From: Mercurialis annua
Lineage: Eukaryota; Streptophyta; Magnoliopsida; Malpighiales; Euphorbiaceae
Direction of reading: 5' to 3'
Length of the DNA stretch: 64,000 nt
NCBI RefSeq assembly: GCF_937616625.2
Contig: NC_065572.1
Location: forward strand, 68,322,653 to 68,386,652
Shown here piece after piece: positions 24,501-35,970 of the stretch. The notes under the pieces were generated by a model. It was not told the DNA's origin and ran no database searches. It was given only the letters and a program-made list of their open reading frames with translations. The position numbers were made by a program, and so were the translations under genes. The stretch's first letter is position 1. Each line of letters begins with the position of its first letter.

Positions 24501-27500
24501 TGAGCATTTAAGCCCTCAATTTTCTGAATCAGACTAGAATCTTTTGGAGCTGCCAAAACTTCCATAGAAATAGTATCTGCATGTTCAAACTTTTTACCTG
24601 AACTGTCAACATATACTCCACTCAAGTTTGATACATGCTCAGGAGACTTCACTTTCATAGGGACAGCTTGATTGTCTACATCCTCAGGTGAAGCTCCTTC
24701 ACCAGCCATCATTCTTTTTGTATCTATCTCAATATCATTCTTGTTGTCAGCTCTCCATCCATTATCTCGTGACAGATTTCTTGGATGCTCACCCTTCACA
24801 GTATAAGGAGCATTAGTTTTTATGCAATCTTCCCAGTTCAGCTCTTCATCTTTTCCCTCCCAACTATCATGAAGTTTTGGAAGTACTTTGTTCAGTCCTT
24901 GAGAGTCTTGAGCTTCCACTTGTTCTGATGCGATTGGTTTACCAATAGGACCAAATCCACTGGTTCTTCCATGGAAGTTACCAGGATCAGGACCAGGATA
25001 TCTGTTATAGGCTATATGGCCCATTCCCATTCCCATAAATGGAGCATCTCTTTCATTAGAATTGCAGTATCCAACGAGAGGGCCAAAATATCCGTCGTAA
25101 GGAACTGTGGGATAAAATCCAGGTCTAAGTGGCATTCCTGGGCGAATATAAGCATCAATATCTCCATTTTTTGGGTGGGAGCCTCTAGGACCAGCCCCAG
25201 GTGAGGGAACAGGCTGTGGATTGGAAAGAGCAGGAGGGGGCATCTGCGGATGATAATAAGTAAAAGGTTCCATGGGAAAGCCTAATGGATGATTATTTAC
25301 AAGCGGACCATGCCAACCATCATGATGCTGATGGGGAATATTAGTATTAGGGAATGTAAGGGGATCAGCATGCCACTTCTCCACAGTGGATCTGGCTCCA
25401 TCTTCTCTGTACAAAGAATTTTCTTTTCTCCAGGAACCTGCAGCTCCAATCTTTGCATTCACATTTATGGAAACATCACCTTCATAACCAAAAAACCATA
25501 TAACTTATTTAGTCAACACTTTACAAAATGGATGCACAGTCATCATAGAAACTAGCATCCGTCATCAGGAAACCAAAATAAAGTGCACACAAACCTTCAG
25601 ATACCCTATTCCCTCCTCTTCTTGAAGCCACTCCAGCAGATGAACCTGGACGACCAGGAGACCCATAATCTGCAATAAGTTGTAAGCAAATTGGAGAAAA
25701 AGAGAGGCATGAATAGCATGTTATCATTGGGTATTCTCAACAGAATCAGGCTATTAGCACTAAAAACTAATAGAACCAACATAAATGACTCTCATTCTGA
25801 ATGGACCCTCCATCAAATAAGCATTGTTGACATAAAGATTGCTATCAGAAACTAATGAAAGCTTCCAATGGTGAAAAACTATAAAATAAATGTAACCATT
25901 CCCGAAAAAAAAAATTATAACATCCAGAGAACCCATACTTTTGTAATGATGGTATTATGCCAATCAATAAAAAACATACATGCATATATCAAAATAACTA
26001 GGTGAGCTATGCAATATTGAGGTAAGAGTATACTGGTTAGTTATTAAGATGACATGACAAGTACAGACTAATAGCTATTTCAAAGCGCTTTCAAATAATC
26101 TACCAGAAAAAAAGCGATAAAAAAGCTCAATATCAAAGCAGTTTTAAGGAAAGTTAGGCACACTACCTTGAGAGTCTACGTTCTTTCCAGAATTGTCTTT
26201 TTCAGAACCAAATAATGGAAAATCTCCAGAAGTCAGAGAAAACCCGTCATTCTTCGAGGAAGACATTCCCTGCATGTAATAAAAGGCCAAGCTAAAAGGA
26301 GCAGTACAAAAAGAAACAGAACAGTCCCAAAACGTCCAGTAAGAACAATATAAACAGTCCAAAAAGACCAGCTCATACTGAGTGTGTCCGGGAGAACTGA
26401 CAAAAGGAGCTGGCAAATGCCATTTAGATTTTAAATCAGTAGAGTGAATGCTATCAATTCCATTTACACACTTAACAGAGTACCAAAAATGCAAATACAC
26501 CATTCGTCATATTTGCATTCAACAATTTCTTGGTCAATATACCAGTATTAAATTTAAATTCTTTTTGAATGCTATTCCAGGTACCTGACCAATCAAATCA
26601 ACCATTTTAATAATCAGCATCTAGCACCTCCAGGCATTTAACTAAATTGGGTTCTTCAATTTTTTGACAAGCTACTACTGGGTTACAAATCTCTCCACAT
26701 AAAAAACTTATGTCATTATGACACAGTCTCTGCCAATCACCAGTCAGCTAGAAAACCCTCGATTACAAATATTGAGGAAAACTTCACTTCAAAACTAGAT
26801 CATACCGTGATGTAGCTTACCATCTTTTCTGTTGTTCCGGATCCTCCACATGCCCCCGAGGTATCAGACAGAGATTCAGCAAAGCGGGATAATTGTGAGC
26901 TTCCAGGTCTTGTTTCTGCACTCCGAGGACGGGATGTTGTGTGTGAGGTCTGATTTGATGACAATGCTCCAGAAGATGATGATGGTCTAGAATTCGAACC
27001 CCAAGCATTAGAAATTGGGTCATGGCCACTATCACTACCAGCAGTCGTCGGTCGAGTGCCAGTTGCACCAGATGCAGGGAGGCCACTAAGATGGCTTGGC
27101 GAACCATTGCCCCCATCAGTATTAGGAGAACCCCATGAATTTGGCGAGGAAGCAGACGTTCTACGGACCCAATTGTGAGTACCCCTATTGTGCACAAAGT
27201 ACATAGAAAACAATACAAATCGCTAATTTAACAGCATGAAAGGCATTTTACCGATAATGAAATTAATTATAATAGAACAGTTTCGTGTAAAAAATAAAAA
27301 CCAAAGTGACATTAGAAAAACCTTGACTGGTATATAAGCCACTCACTTGGGAACAATTTCAACAGTTGGGTCCAAACCGTGCTTCTCTAACCTTGATACA
27401 ACAACAAGAAAGCATTAGGAGCACATGCGGTGGACCAACAAAATGAGACAATTCAGAAAAATAATATACCTTTGACTGGGTAAGTTTATAGGTTTTGGAA

Positions 27501-30500
27501 CAGCAACTTTCCCCAACACTGTCATGCCACCTCTTCTCGCAGGAGCCCATCTGCAATCAAAGAAGTATTAGATACCAAAACCTCTATCTTTAATTACACT
27601 GAGATCTCATTATTTTATCTTTCTTAGATTTAAATATAAAAACATTTCAAAGTAGTTTTATAGTCATAATTAATAAAGGCCAGGATCTCAGCAACCAACT
27701 TCCCCAGGTCTCCCAAAACTTTATATAGATTTTAATAGTGAATCGAATAGATTTCCAATCATCATGAATTAGAAAAATAAAAACGAGACAACAAACAATA
27801 AACTACAACCCTTTGCTATAATCATCCTTTCCGGAAGGCCGTGACATGGAATTCTGGCTGATCTCTAGAGAAATATGACGTTGCCCATGAGAAACAGAAG
27901 ATGTTTCACTATGTACAGTTGATGCTACATTTTTGGGATCTACAGCTTGAGGCTTTTTCCTCCAGCCATCACCCTCTAGTGTATTAAATCTAGCTTCACC
28001 ACGAAGATCAGCTTTACTATGCGTGGGTCGCCTGTGATAATTCACATTAGTCTTTACTCAATAGCAGAGTAGTAATTACGAGTACAATGAAGTATCCAAA
28101 GTACAAACCCACCTGGAAATAGCTGTTCCACTGACTACTGCTGTAGAATCGAGACTCTTATCCACAGCAGAGAGGTGGCCTTCATGGAGTACATTGTTGA
28201 TAACTCTGTTGTCACGAGAAGATATATAATCTATACCAGCTTCAATTGTGGAACGACTGCCCATTGCATTACCAACTAGAATTTTATTTTTAGGTTCCTC
28301 TGTGCTGGAAACACGTCCAGGATATTGAAGGCCATCTGAAGAATGAGCTTTAGCATTAAAGCCTTCTATTTTCTGAATCAGACTAAAATCTTTTGGAGCT
28401 GCCAAAACTTCAGTAGAGATAGAATCTGCATGTTCAAACTTTTTACCTGAACTGTCACCATATACTACACTCACGTTTGATACATGCTCAGGAGGCTTCA
28501 CTTCCATAGGGACAGCTTGATTGTCTACAGCCTCAGGTGAAGCTCCTTCACCAGCCACCCTTCTTCTTGTATCTATCTCAGTATCATTCTTGTTGTCAGC
28601 TCTGCATCCATTTTCTCGTGATAGATTTCTTGGATGCTCCCCCTTCAGAGGATAAGGAGCAGTACTTTTTATGCAATCTTCCCAGTTCAGCTCTTCATCA
28701 TTTCCCTCCCAACTATCATACTCTTTAGGAAGAACTTTGTATGGTCCTCGAGAATCTTGAGGTTCCAGTTGTTCTGATGCAATTGGCTCACCAATAGAAC
28801 CAAATCCACTGGTTTTTCCATTGGAGTTACCAGAATCAGGACCAGGAAATCTGTTATAAGCTGTAGGGCCCATTGCCATTCCCATAAATGGAGCATCTCT
28901 TTCATTAGGATTGCAGTATCCCACGAGAGGGCCATAGTATCCATCGTAAGGAACTGTGGGATAAAATCCAGGTCTAAGTGGCATTCCTGGGCGAATATAA
29001 GCATCAATATCTCCATTTTTTGGGTGGGAGCCTCTAGGACCAGCCGCAGGTGGGGGAACAGGCTGTGGATTGGCAAGTGCAGGAGGGGGCATCTGCGGAC
29101 GATAATACGGAAAAGGTTCCATAGGAAAGCCAGCTGGATGATTATTTACAAGTGGACCATGCCAACCATCATGATGCTGAGGGGTAATATTACGATTAGG
29201 GTATGTACGGGGATCACCATGCCACTTCTCCACAGTGGATCTGGCTCCATCTTCTCCGTACAAAGAATTCTCTTTTCTCCACGAACCTGCAGCTCCAATC
29301 TTTGCATTCACGTATATAGAAACATCACCTTCATAACCAAAAAACCATATTACTAATTTAGTCACAACTTTGCATCGTGGATGAACAGTCACCGCAGAAA
29401 CAAACATCCGTCATCAAAAAACCATAATCAAGTGCACACAAACCTTCAGAATCCCTGTTACCTCCTCTTCCTGAAGCCAATCCAGCAGATGAACCTGGAC
29501 GACCAGGACAGCTATAATCTGCAATAAGTTGTAAATAAATTGGAGAAAAAGAGAGGCATTAGTAGCACGTTATAATTGGGTATTCTTAACAGAGTCAGGC
29601 TTTTAGCACTAAACACTAATAGAACCAACATAAATGACCTCCATCAAATAAGCATTGTTGACATAAATATTGTTATCAGAAACTAATGAAAGCTTCCAAT
29701 AGCGAACTATAAAATAAATGTAACAATTAACACCAGAGAAAAAAAATCTACAACATCCAGAGAACAACCCTTACTTTTGTAATGATTGTATCATGCCAGT
29801 CAATAAAAAATATACATGCATAAATCAAAATAACTAGGTGAACTATGCAATATTGAGGTAAGAGTAATATGGTAAGTTACGCAGATAACGTGACAAGTAC
29901 AGACTAATGGCTATTTCAAAGTACTTCCCAATAATTTCCCAGAAAACAAGGAGATGAAAAGGCTTAATAGAAAAGCAATTTTAAGGAAAGTTGGGAACAA
30001 TACCTTGAGAGTCTACGTTCTTTCCAGAATTATCTTTTTCAGAGTCAAATGTTGGAAAATCTCCAGAAGTCGGAGAAAACCCGTCATTCTTAGAGGAAGA
30101 CATTCTCTGCATGTAATAAAGGCAAAGCTCTAATAGGGGCAGTAAAAAAAGAAACAGAAAATTCCAAAATCAACCAGTAAGAACTATTTAAACAGTCTAG
30201 AAAGACCAGCTCATACAGATTGTGGTGCATGAGAGTTGACAGAAGGAGCTGGCAAATACCATTTATGTTTTTGTGATTGAAAAAGAGAAATCTATCAGTT
30301 TGAAAACATCAATGCAATTCAAAAAAGGGCTTAAAAGGTAAAAAAAACATGAGGAAAAAGAAGAACCAAATAGCTGATATTCTAATGCAGTTGACAACTA
30401 ATGCATCTACGCTTTGCAGAGATAAAAATCTGAAAATGTGGGCTTATGGTGATATCATATTGAATACCTATTCTTTACTACCTCCTGCTTTCCTTCCCAG

Positions 30501-33500
30501 TTTCTCCCATTCATAATGTATCCATCAAGGATTCTAAATCAGTGGAGAGTGAATGCTATAAATTCAATTTACATGCTTAACAGAGTACCAAAATGCAAAT
30601 ACATCATTCATCATATTTGCATTCAACAATTTCTTGGTCAATATACCAGTATTAAATTTAAATTCTTTTTGAATGCTTTTCCAGGTATTCTTGACCAATC
30701 AAATCAACCATTTTAATAATCAGCATCTAGCACCTCCAGGCATTTGACTAAATTGGGTTCTTCAATTTTTTGACAAGCTACTGCTGGGCTACAAATCCCT
30801 CCCGCACAAAAAACTTATGTCATTATACCACAGGCTCTGCCAATCACCAGTTAGCTAGCAAACTCTCGATTACAAATATTTAAGGAAAACTTCATTTCAA
30901 AACTAAATAAAAACCATGATGTAGCTTACCATCTTTTCTGTTGTTTCGTTTCCTCCCCATGCCCCAGCGGTGTCCGATAGTGATTCAGCAAAGCAGGATA
31001 ATTGTGAGCATCCAGGTCTTGTTTCTGCACTCCGAGGACGGGATGTTGTGTTTGAGGTCTGATTCGATGACAATGCACCAGAAGATGATGATGGTCTAGA
31101 ATTCGAACCCCAAGCATTAGAAATAGGATCATGAACTCTATCACTACCAGCAGTTGCCGGTCGGTTGCCAGTTCCACCAGATGAAGGGCGGCCACTAAGA
31201 TGGGTTGGCGAACTATTGTCCCCTTCAGTATTAGAAGAACCCCACGCATTTGGTGAGGAAGCAGGCGATCTACTGCCCCAACTGTGAGTAACCCTGTTGT
31301 GCACAAAGCACGTACAGAACAATACAAATCGCTAATTTAACAGCATGAAAGGCATTTTACTGATAATGAAAATAGTCATAATAGACCAGTTTCTTGTAAA
31401 ACATAGAATAAAGTGACATTAAAAAAACCTTGACTAGTAAATAAGCCACTCACTTGGGAACAATTTCAACTTTTGGGTCCAGACAGAGATTTTCTAACCT
31501 TGACACAACAGCAAGAAAGCATTAGGACAGCATGCGGTGGATCAACAAAATGGAACAAACTCAGAAAATGAAAATACCTTTGACTGGGTAAGTTTATAGG
31601 TTTTGGAACAGCAACTTTCCCCAATACTGTCATACCACCTCTTCTTGCAGGAGCCCATCTGCAATAGAAATAGTATTAGATACCAAAACCTTTATCCATA
31701 AATTACGCTGAGATCTCATTTTTTAATCTTCCTTAGATTTAAATATAAAATAATTTCAAAGTAGTTATTTAGTCATAATTTAAAAAGCCCAGGATCTCAG
31801 CAACAACTAATCCAGGTCTCCTAAATCTTTAAATAGATTTTAATAGTGAATTGAATAAATTTGCAATCATCATAAAGTAGAAAAATAAAAAAGAGACAAC
31901 CAACTCTAAACTACCACCCTTTGCAATAATCATCCTTTCCTGAAGGCCGTGACATGGAATTCTGGATGATCTCCCCAGATATATGGCGTTGCCCATGAGA
32001 AATAGAAATAGATGTTTCACCATGTCCAGTTGCTGCTACATTTTTGGGGTCTACAACTTGAGGCTTGTTCCTCCAGCCATGACCCTCTAGTGTATTAAAT
32101 CTTGCTTCACTACGAAGATCAGCTCTACCATGCGTGGGTCGCCTGTGATTATGCACATTAGTTTTTACTCCATAGTAGAGTAACAATTACGAGTACAATG
32201 AAGCATCCAAAATACAAACCCACCTGGAAATAGCTGTTCCACTGACTACTGCTGTAGAATCGAGACTCTTATCCCCAACAGAGAAGCGGCCTTCATGGGG
32301 TACAGTGTTGATAACTCTGCTATCCCGAGCAGATATAGAGTCAATACCGGCTTCATTTGTTGAACGACTGCCCATTGCATAACCAACTTGAATTTTATTC
32401 TCAGGCTCCTCTGTGCTGGAAACACATCCAGGATATTGACGGCCATCTGAATCATGAGCTTTAGCATTAAAGCCTTCTATTTTCTTAATCAGACTAGAAT
32501 CTTTAGGAGCTGCCATAACTTCCATATAAATAGAATCTGCATGTTCAAACTTTTTACCTAAACTGTCACCATATACTACACTCACGTTTGATACAGGCTC
32601 AGGAGACTTCACTTTCATAGGGACAGCCTTACTGTCTGCAGCCTCAGGTGAAGCTCCTTCATCAGCCACCGTTCTTCTTCTATCTATCTCAATATCCTTC
32701 TTGTTCTCAGCTCTCCATCCATTTTCTCGTGATAGATTTCTTTGATTCTCCCTCTTAGGGACATTAGTTTTTATGCAATCTTCCCAATTCAGTTCTTCAT
32801 CTTTTCCCTCCCAACTATCATGCTGTTTCGAAAGAACTTTGTATGGTCCGCGAGAGTCTTGAGCTTCCATTTGTTCTGATGTGACTGGCTTACCACTAGG
32901 ACCAAATCCACTGGTTCTTCCATGGGAGTTACCAGGATGAGGACCAGGATCTCTGTTATAGGCTGTAGGTCCCATTGGCATTCCCTTAAATGGAGCATCT
33001 CTTTCATTAGACTTGCAGTATCCCCCTAGAGGGCCATAATATCCGTCATAAGGAACTGTGGAATTAAATGCAGGTCTAAGTGGCATTCCTGGACGAATAT
33101 AGGCATCAATATCTCCATTTTTTGTTTGGGAGCCTCTACGACCAGCCTCAGGTGGAGGAACAGGCTGTGGATTGGCAAGAGCAGGAGGGGGGATCTGCGG
33201 ACGATAATACGTATTAGGTTCCATGCGAAAGCCTCTTGGATGATTATTTACAAGCGGACCATGCAAACAATCATGATGCTTAGGGGGAATATTAGGATCA
33301 GCATGCCACTTCTCCACATTGGATCTGGCACCATTGTCTCCATACAAAGAATTCTCTTTTCTCCAGGAGCCTGCAGCTCCAATCTTTGCATTCACATTTA
33401 TGGAAACATCACCTTAATTACCAAAAAACAATATTACTAATCCAGTCACAACTTTGCATCATGGATGCACAGTCATCACATAAACTAGCATCCATCATCA

Positions 33501-35970
33501 TAAATACAAAATAAAGTGCACACAAACCTTCAGAATCCCTGTTCCCTCCTCTTCCTGAAGCCACTCCAGCAGATGAACCTGGACGACCAGATGATTCATA
33601 ATATGCAATAAGTTTTAAACATATTGGAGAAAAAGAGAGGCATGAGAAGCATGTTATAATTGGGTATTCTTAACAGATTCAGGCTTTTAGCACTAACAAC
33701 TAATAGAACCGACATAAATGACTCTCATTATGAATGGACCTCCATCAAATAAGCATTGTTGACATAAAGATTGCTATCAGAAACTAATAAAAGCTTCCAA
33801 TGGCAAACAACTATAAAATAAACGTAACTTAACACCCGAGAAAAAAAATCTATAACTTCTAGAGAACAACCCTTGCTTTTGTAATGATGGTATCATTCCA
33901 ATCAATAAAAAAATATACATGCATAAATCAAACTGGCTGAGCTATGCCATATTGAGGTAAGAGTAATATGGTAAGTTCTGAAGATGATGTGACAAGTACA
34001 GAGTAATAGCTATTTCAAAGTGCTTCCCAATAATCTCCCAGAAAACAAGGAGATGAAAAATGCTCAACATCAAAGCTGTTTTAAGGAAGTTCGGCACAAT
34101 ACCTTGAGAGTCTACGTTCTTTCCAGAATTGCCTTTTTCAGAACCAAATAATGGAAAATCTCCAGAAGTCAGAGAAAACCCGTCATTCTTAGAGGAAGAC
34201 ATTCCCTGCATGTAATAAAAGGCCAAGATAAAAGCGGCAGTACAAAAAGAAACAGGACATTCCCAAAACAACCAGTAAGAACTATATAAACAGTCTAAAA
34301 AGACCAGCTCATAATGAGTGTGGTGTAGGAGAACTATATAAACAGTCTAAAAAGACGAGTTGGCAAATACCATTTAGATTTTTGTGATTGTAAAAGAAAC
34401 ATCTATCAGTTTGAAAACATTAATGCAATTCAAAAAAAAGGGTTTGAAAGGTAAAAAACATGAGGAAAAAGAAGCAAATAGTTGGATATTGTGATGCACT
34501 TGACAAGTAATGCATCTACTCTTTGCAGAGATAAAAATCGGAAAATGTGTGCTTATGATGCCATAATAAACGATTTTAATAATCAGCATCTAGCACCTCC
34601 AGGCATTTAACTAAATTGGCTTCTTCTTTTTTCACGAGCTACTACTTTACAACAAATCCCTTCCACATAGAAAACTTATGTCATTATACCACAGGCTCTG
34701 CCAATCACCAGTCAGCTAGCAAACCCTCGATTACAAATATTAAGAAAAACTTCATTTCAAAACTAGATCAAAACCGTGAAGTAGCTTACCATCTTTTCGG
34801 TTGTTCCGGACCTTCCCCATGCCCCTGAGGTATCAGACAGAGATTCAGAAAAGCGGGATAAATGTGAGCTTCCACGTCTAGTTTCTGCACTCCACGGACG
34901 GGATGCTGTTTGCGAGGTCTGATTTGATGACAATGCTCCGGAAGATGATGACAGTCTAGAATTCAAACCCCAAGCATTAGAAATAGGGTCATGGCCTCTA
35001 TCACTACCACCGGTCGTCGGTCGAGTGCCAGTTCTACCAGATGAAGGGAGGCCACTAAGATGGCTTGGCAAACCATTGCCCCCTTCAGTAATAGGAGAAC
35101 CCCATGCATTTGGTGAGGAAGCAGACGATCTACGGACCCAACTGTGAGTACCCCTGTTGTGCACAAAGCACGTACAGAATAAATCGCTAATTAAACACCA
35201 TGAAAGGCATTTTACTGATAATGAAATTAGTGATAATAGAACAGTTCTGTGTAAAAAAAAAGTGACATTAGAAAAACCTTGACTAGTAAATAAGCCACTC
35301 ACTTGGGAACAATTTCAACCTTTGGGTCCAGACCGTGATTTTCTAACCTTGACACAACAGCAAGAAAGCATTAGGACAGCATGCGGTGGATCAACAAATA
35401 AACAAACCCAGATAATGAAAATACCTTTGACTGGGTAAGTTTATAGGTTTTGGAACAGCAACTTTCCCCAACACTGTCATACCACCTCTTCTTGCAGGAG
35501 CCCATCTGCAATTAAAATAGTATTAGATACCAAAACCTCTATACATTAATTACACTGAGATCTCATTTTTTTAATCTTCCTTAGATTTAAATATAAAAAC
35601 ATTTCACAGTAGTTATATATTCATAATTAACAAAGGCCCAAGATGTCAGCCACCAACTTTGAACTTTCCCAGGTCTCCCAAAACATTAAATAGATTAAAA
35701 TAGTGAAGTGAATAAATTTGCAATCTTCATAAAGTAGAAAAATAAAAAAGAGACGACCAACTCTAAACTACCACCCTCCAACACAACCCATGTCCCCACC
35801 TCTTATTACAGACACAGATACACATACATACATTACATGCAACTGGAAATGCTTCAGGTTCACTTTGCAATGCACATTTTACAACTGAAGATAGTACACA
35901 AGGACAACAAAATTTAACACACAAAAACTCCATACCTTTTGTCTCCAGTTAACATACTTGATGTCATCAT
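21585..35970 (-). CDS. MOS1-like gene, copy 2, with exons 2-7 triplicated
   Basis: The start exon is 35936-35970 (two tandem ATGs). Block 1 exons 2-7: 35425-35505, 35303-35347, 34790-35153, 34103-34205, 33528-33602, 32224-33412. Block 2: 31578-31658, 31454-31498, 30930-31293, 30004-30106, 29444-29518, 28113-29328. Block 3: 27470-27550, 27347-27391, 26821-27184, 26167-26269, 25595-25669, 24264-25479. Then exon 8 (23940-24183) and exon 9 (21585-23864). All are open. Exons 1 and 7 both end in phase 2 with AG and exon 2 starts with A, so exon 7 can join the next exon 2 as Arg-Trp-Ala-Pro. This gives 8184 nt, 2728 codons including stop, with three BAT2-N regions. Oddities: block 1 exon 6 has lost its acceptor AG. 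Truncated exon 8 copies remain at both junctions and stop if included. Exon 9 is 88 codons shorter than in copy 1. The joined model is inference; truncated products or separate transcripts are alternatives. Confidence 0.6.
23982..27812 (-). repeat. MOS1 internal repeat, block 3 (3'-most)
   Basis: A 3.8-kb unit running from mid exon 8 back through exon 2 and part of intron 1. It is the only block whose exon 8 is complete and leads on into exon 9. Relative to block 2 it lacks about 260 bp in the intron near 26400. Shared deletions in exon 7 (the Gly/Pro-rich GPPGGPPGG segment of copy 1 is missing in all three blocks) show that the blocks derive from one another after the split from copy 1. Confidence 0.9.
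27813..31920 (-). repeat. MOS1 internal repeat, block 2 (middle)
   Basis: A 4.1-kb unit carrying exons 2-7 plus a truncated exon 8 (to 28031). The truncated exon keeps its acceptor but lost its donor half; reading through gives Lys-Gly-Leu-stop at 27803-27805. The left edge is the intron-1/exon-8 junction with the filler TTGCTATA. Exon 3 has substitutions at the otherwise conserved His-Gly (Leu-Cys here), and exon 6 reads DYSCPGRPG. These hint at relaxed constraint. Confidence 0.9.
31921..35777 (-). repeat. MOS1 internal repeat, block 1 (5'-most)
   Basis: A 3.9-kb unit next to the genuine exon 1. Its exon 6 acceptor reads TTGCAT|ATTAT instead of TTGCAG|ATTAT. A TCCAG 24 bases further in (exon start 33578) would restore splicing in frame with loss of eight codons; skipping the 75-nt exon is also frame-neutral. 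The truncated exon 8 (to 32142) ends Lys-Gly-Trp-stop at 31911-31913. The filler is TTGCAATA at 31921-31928. Confidence 0.9.
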
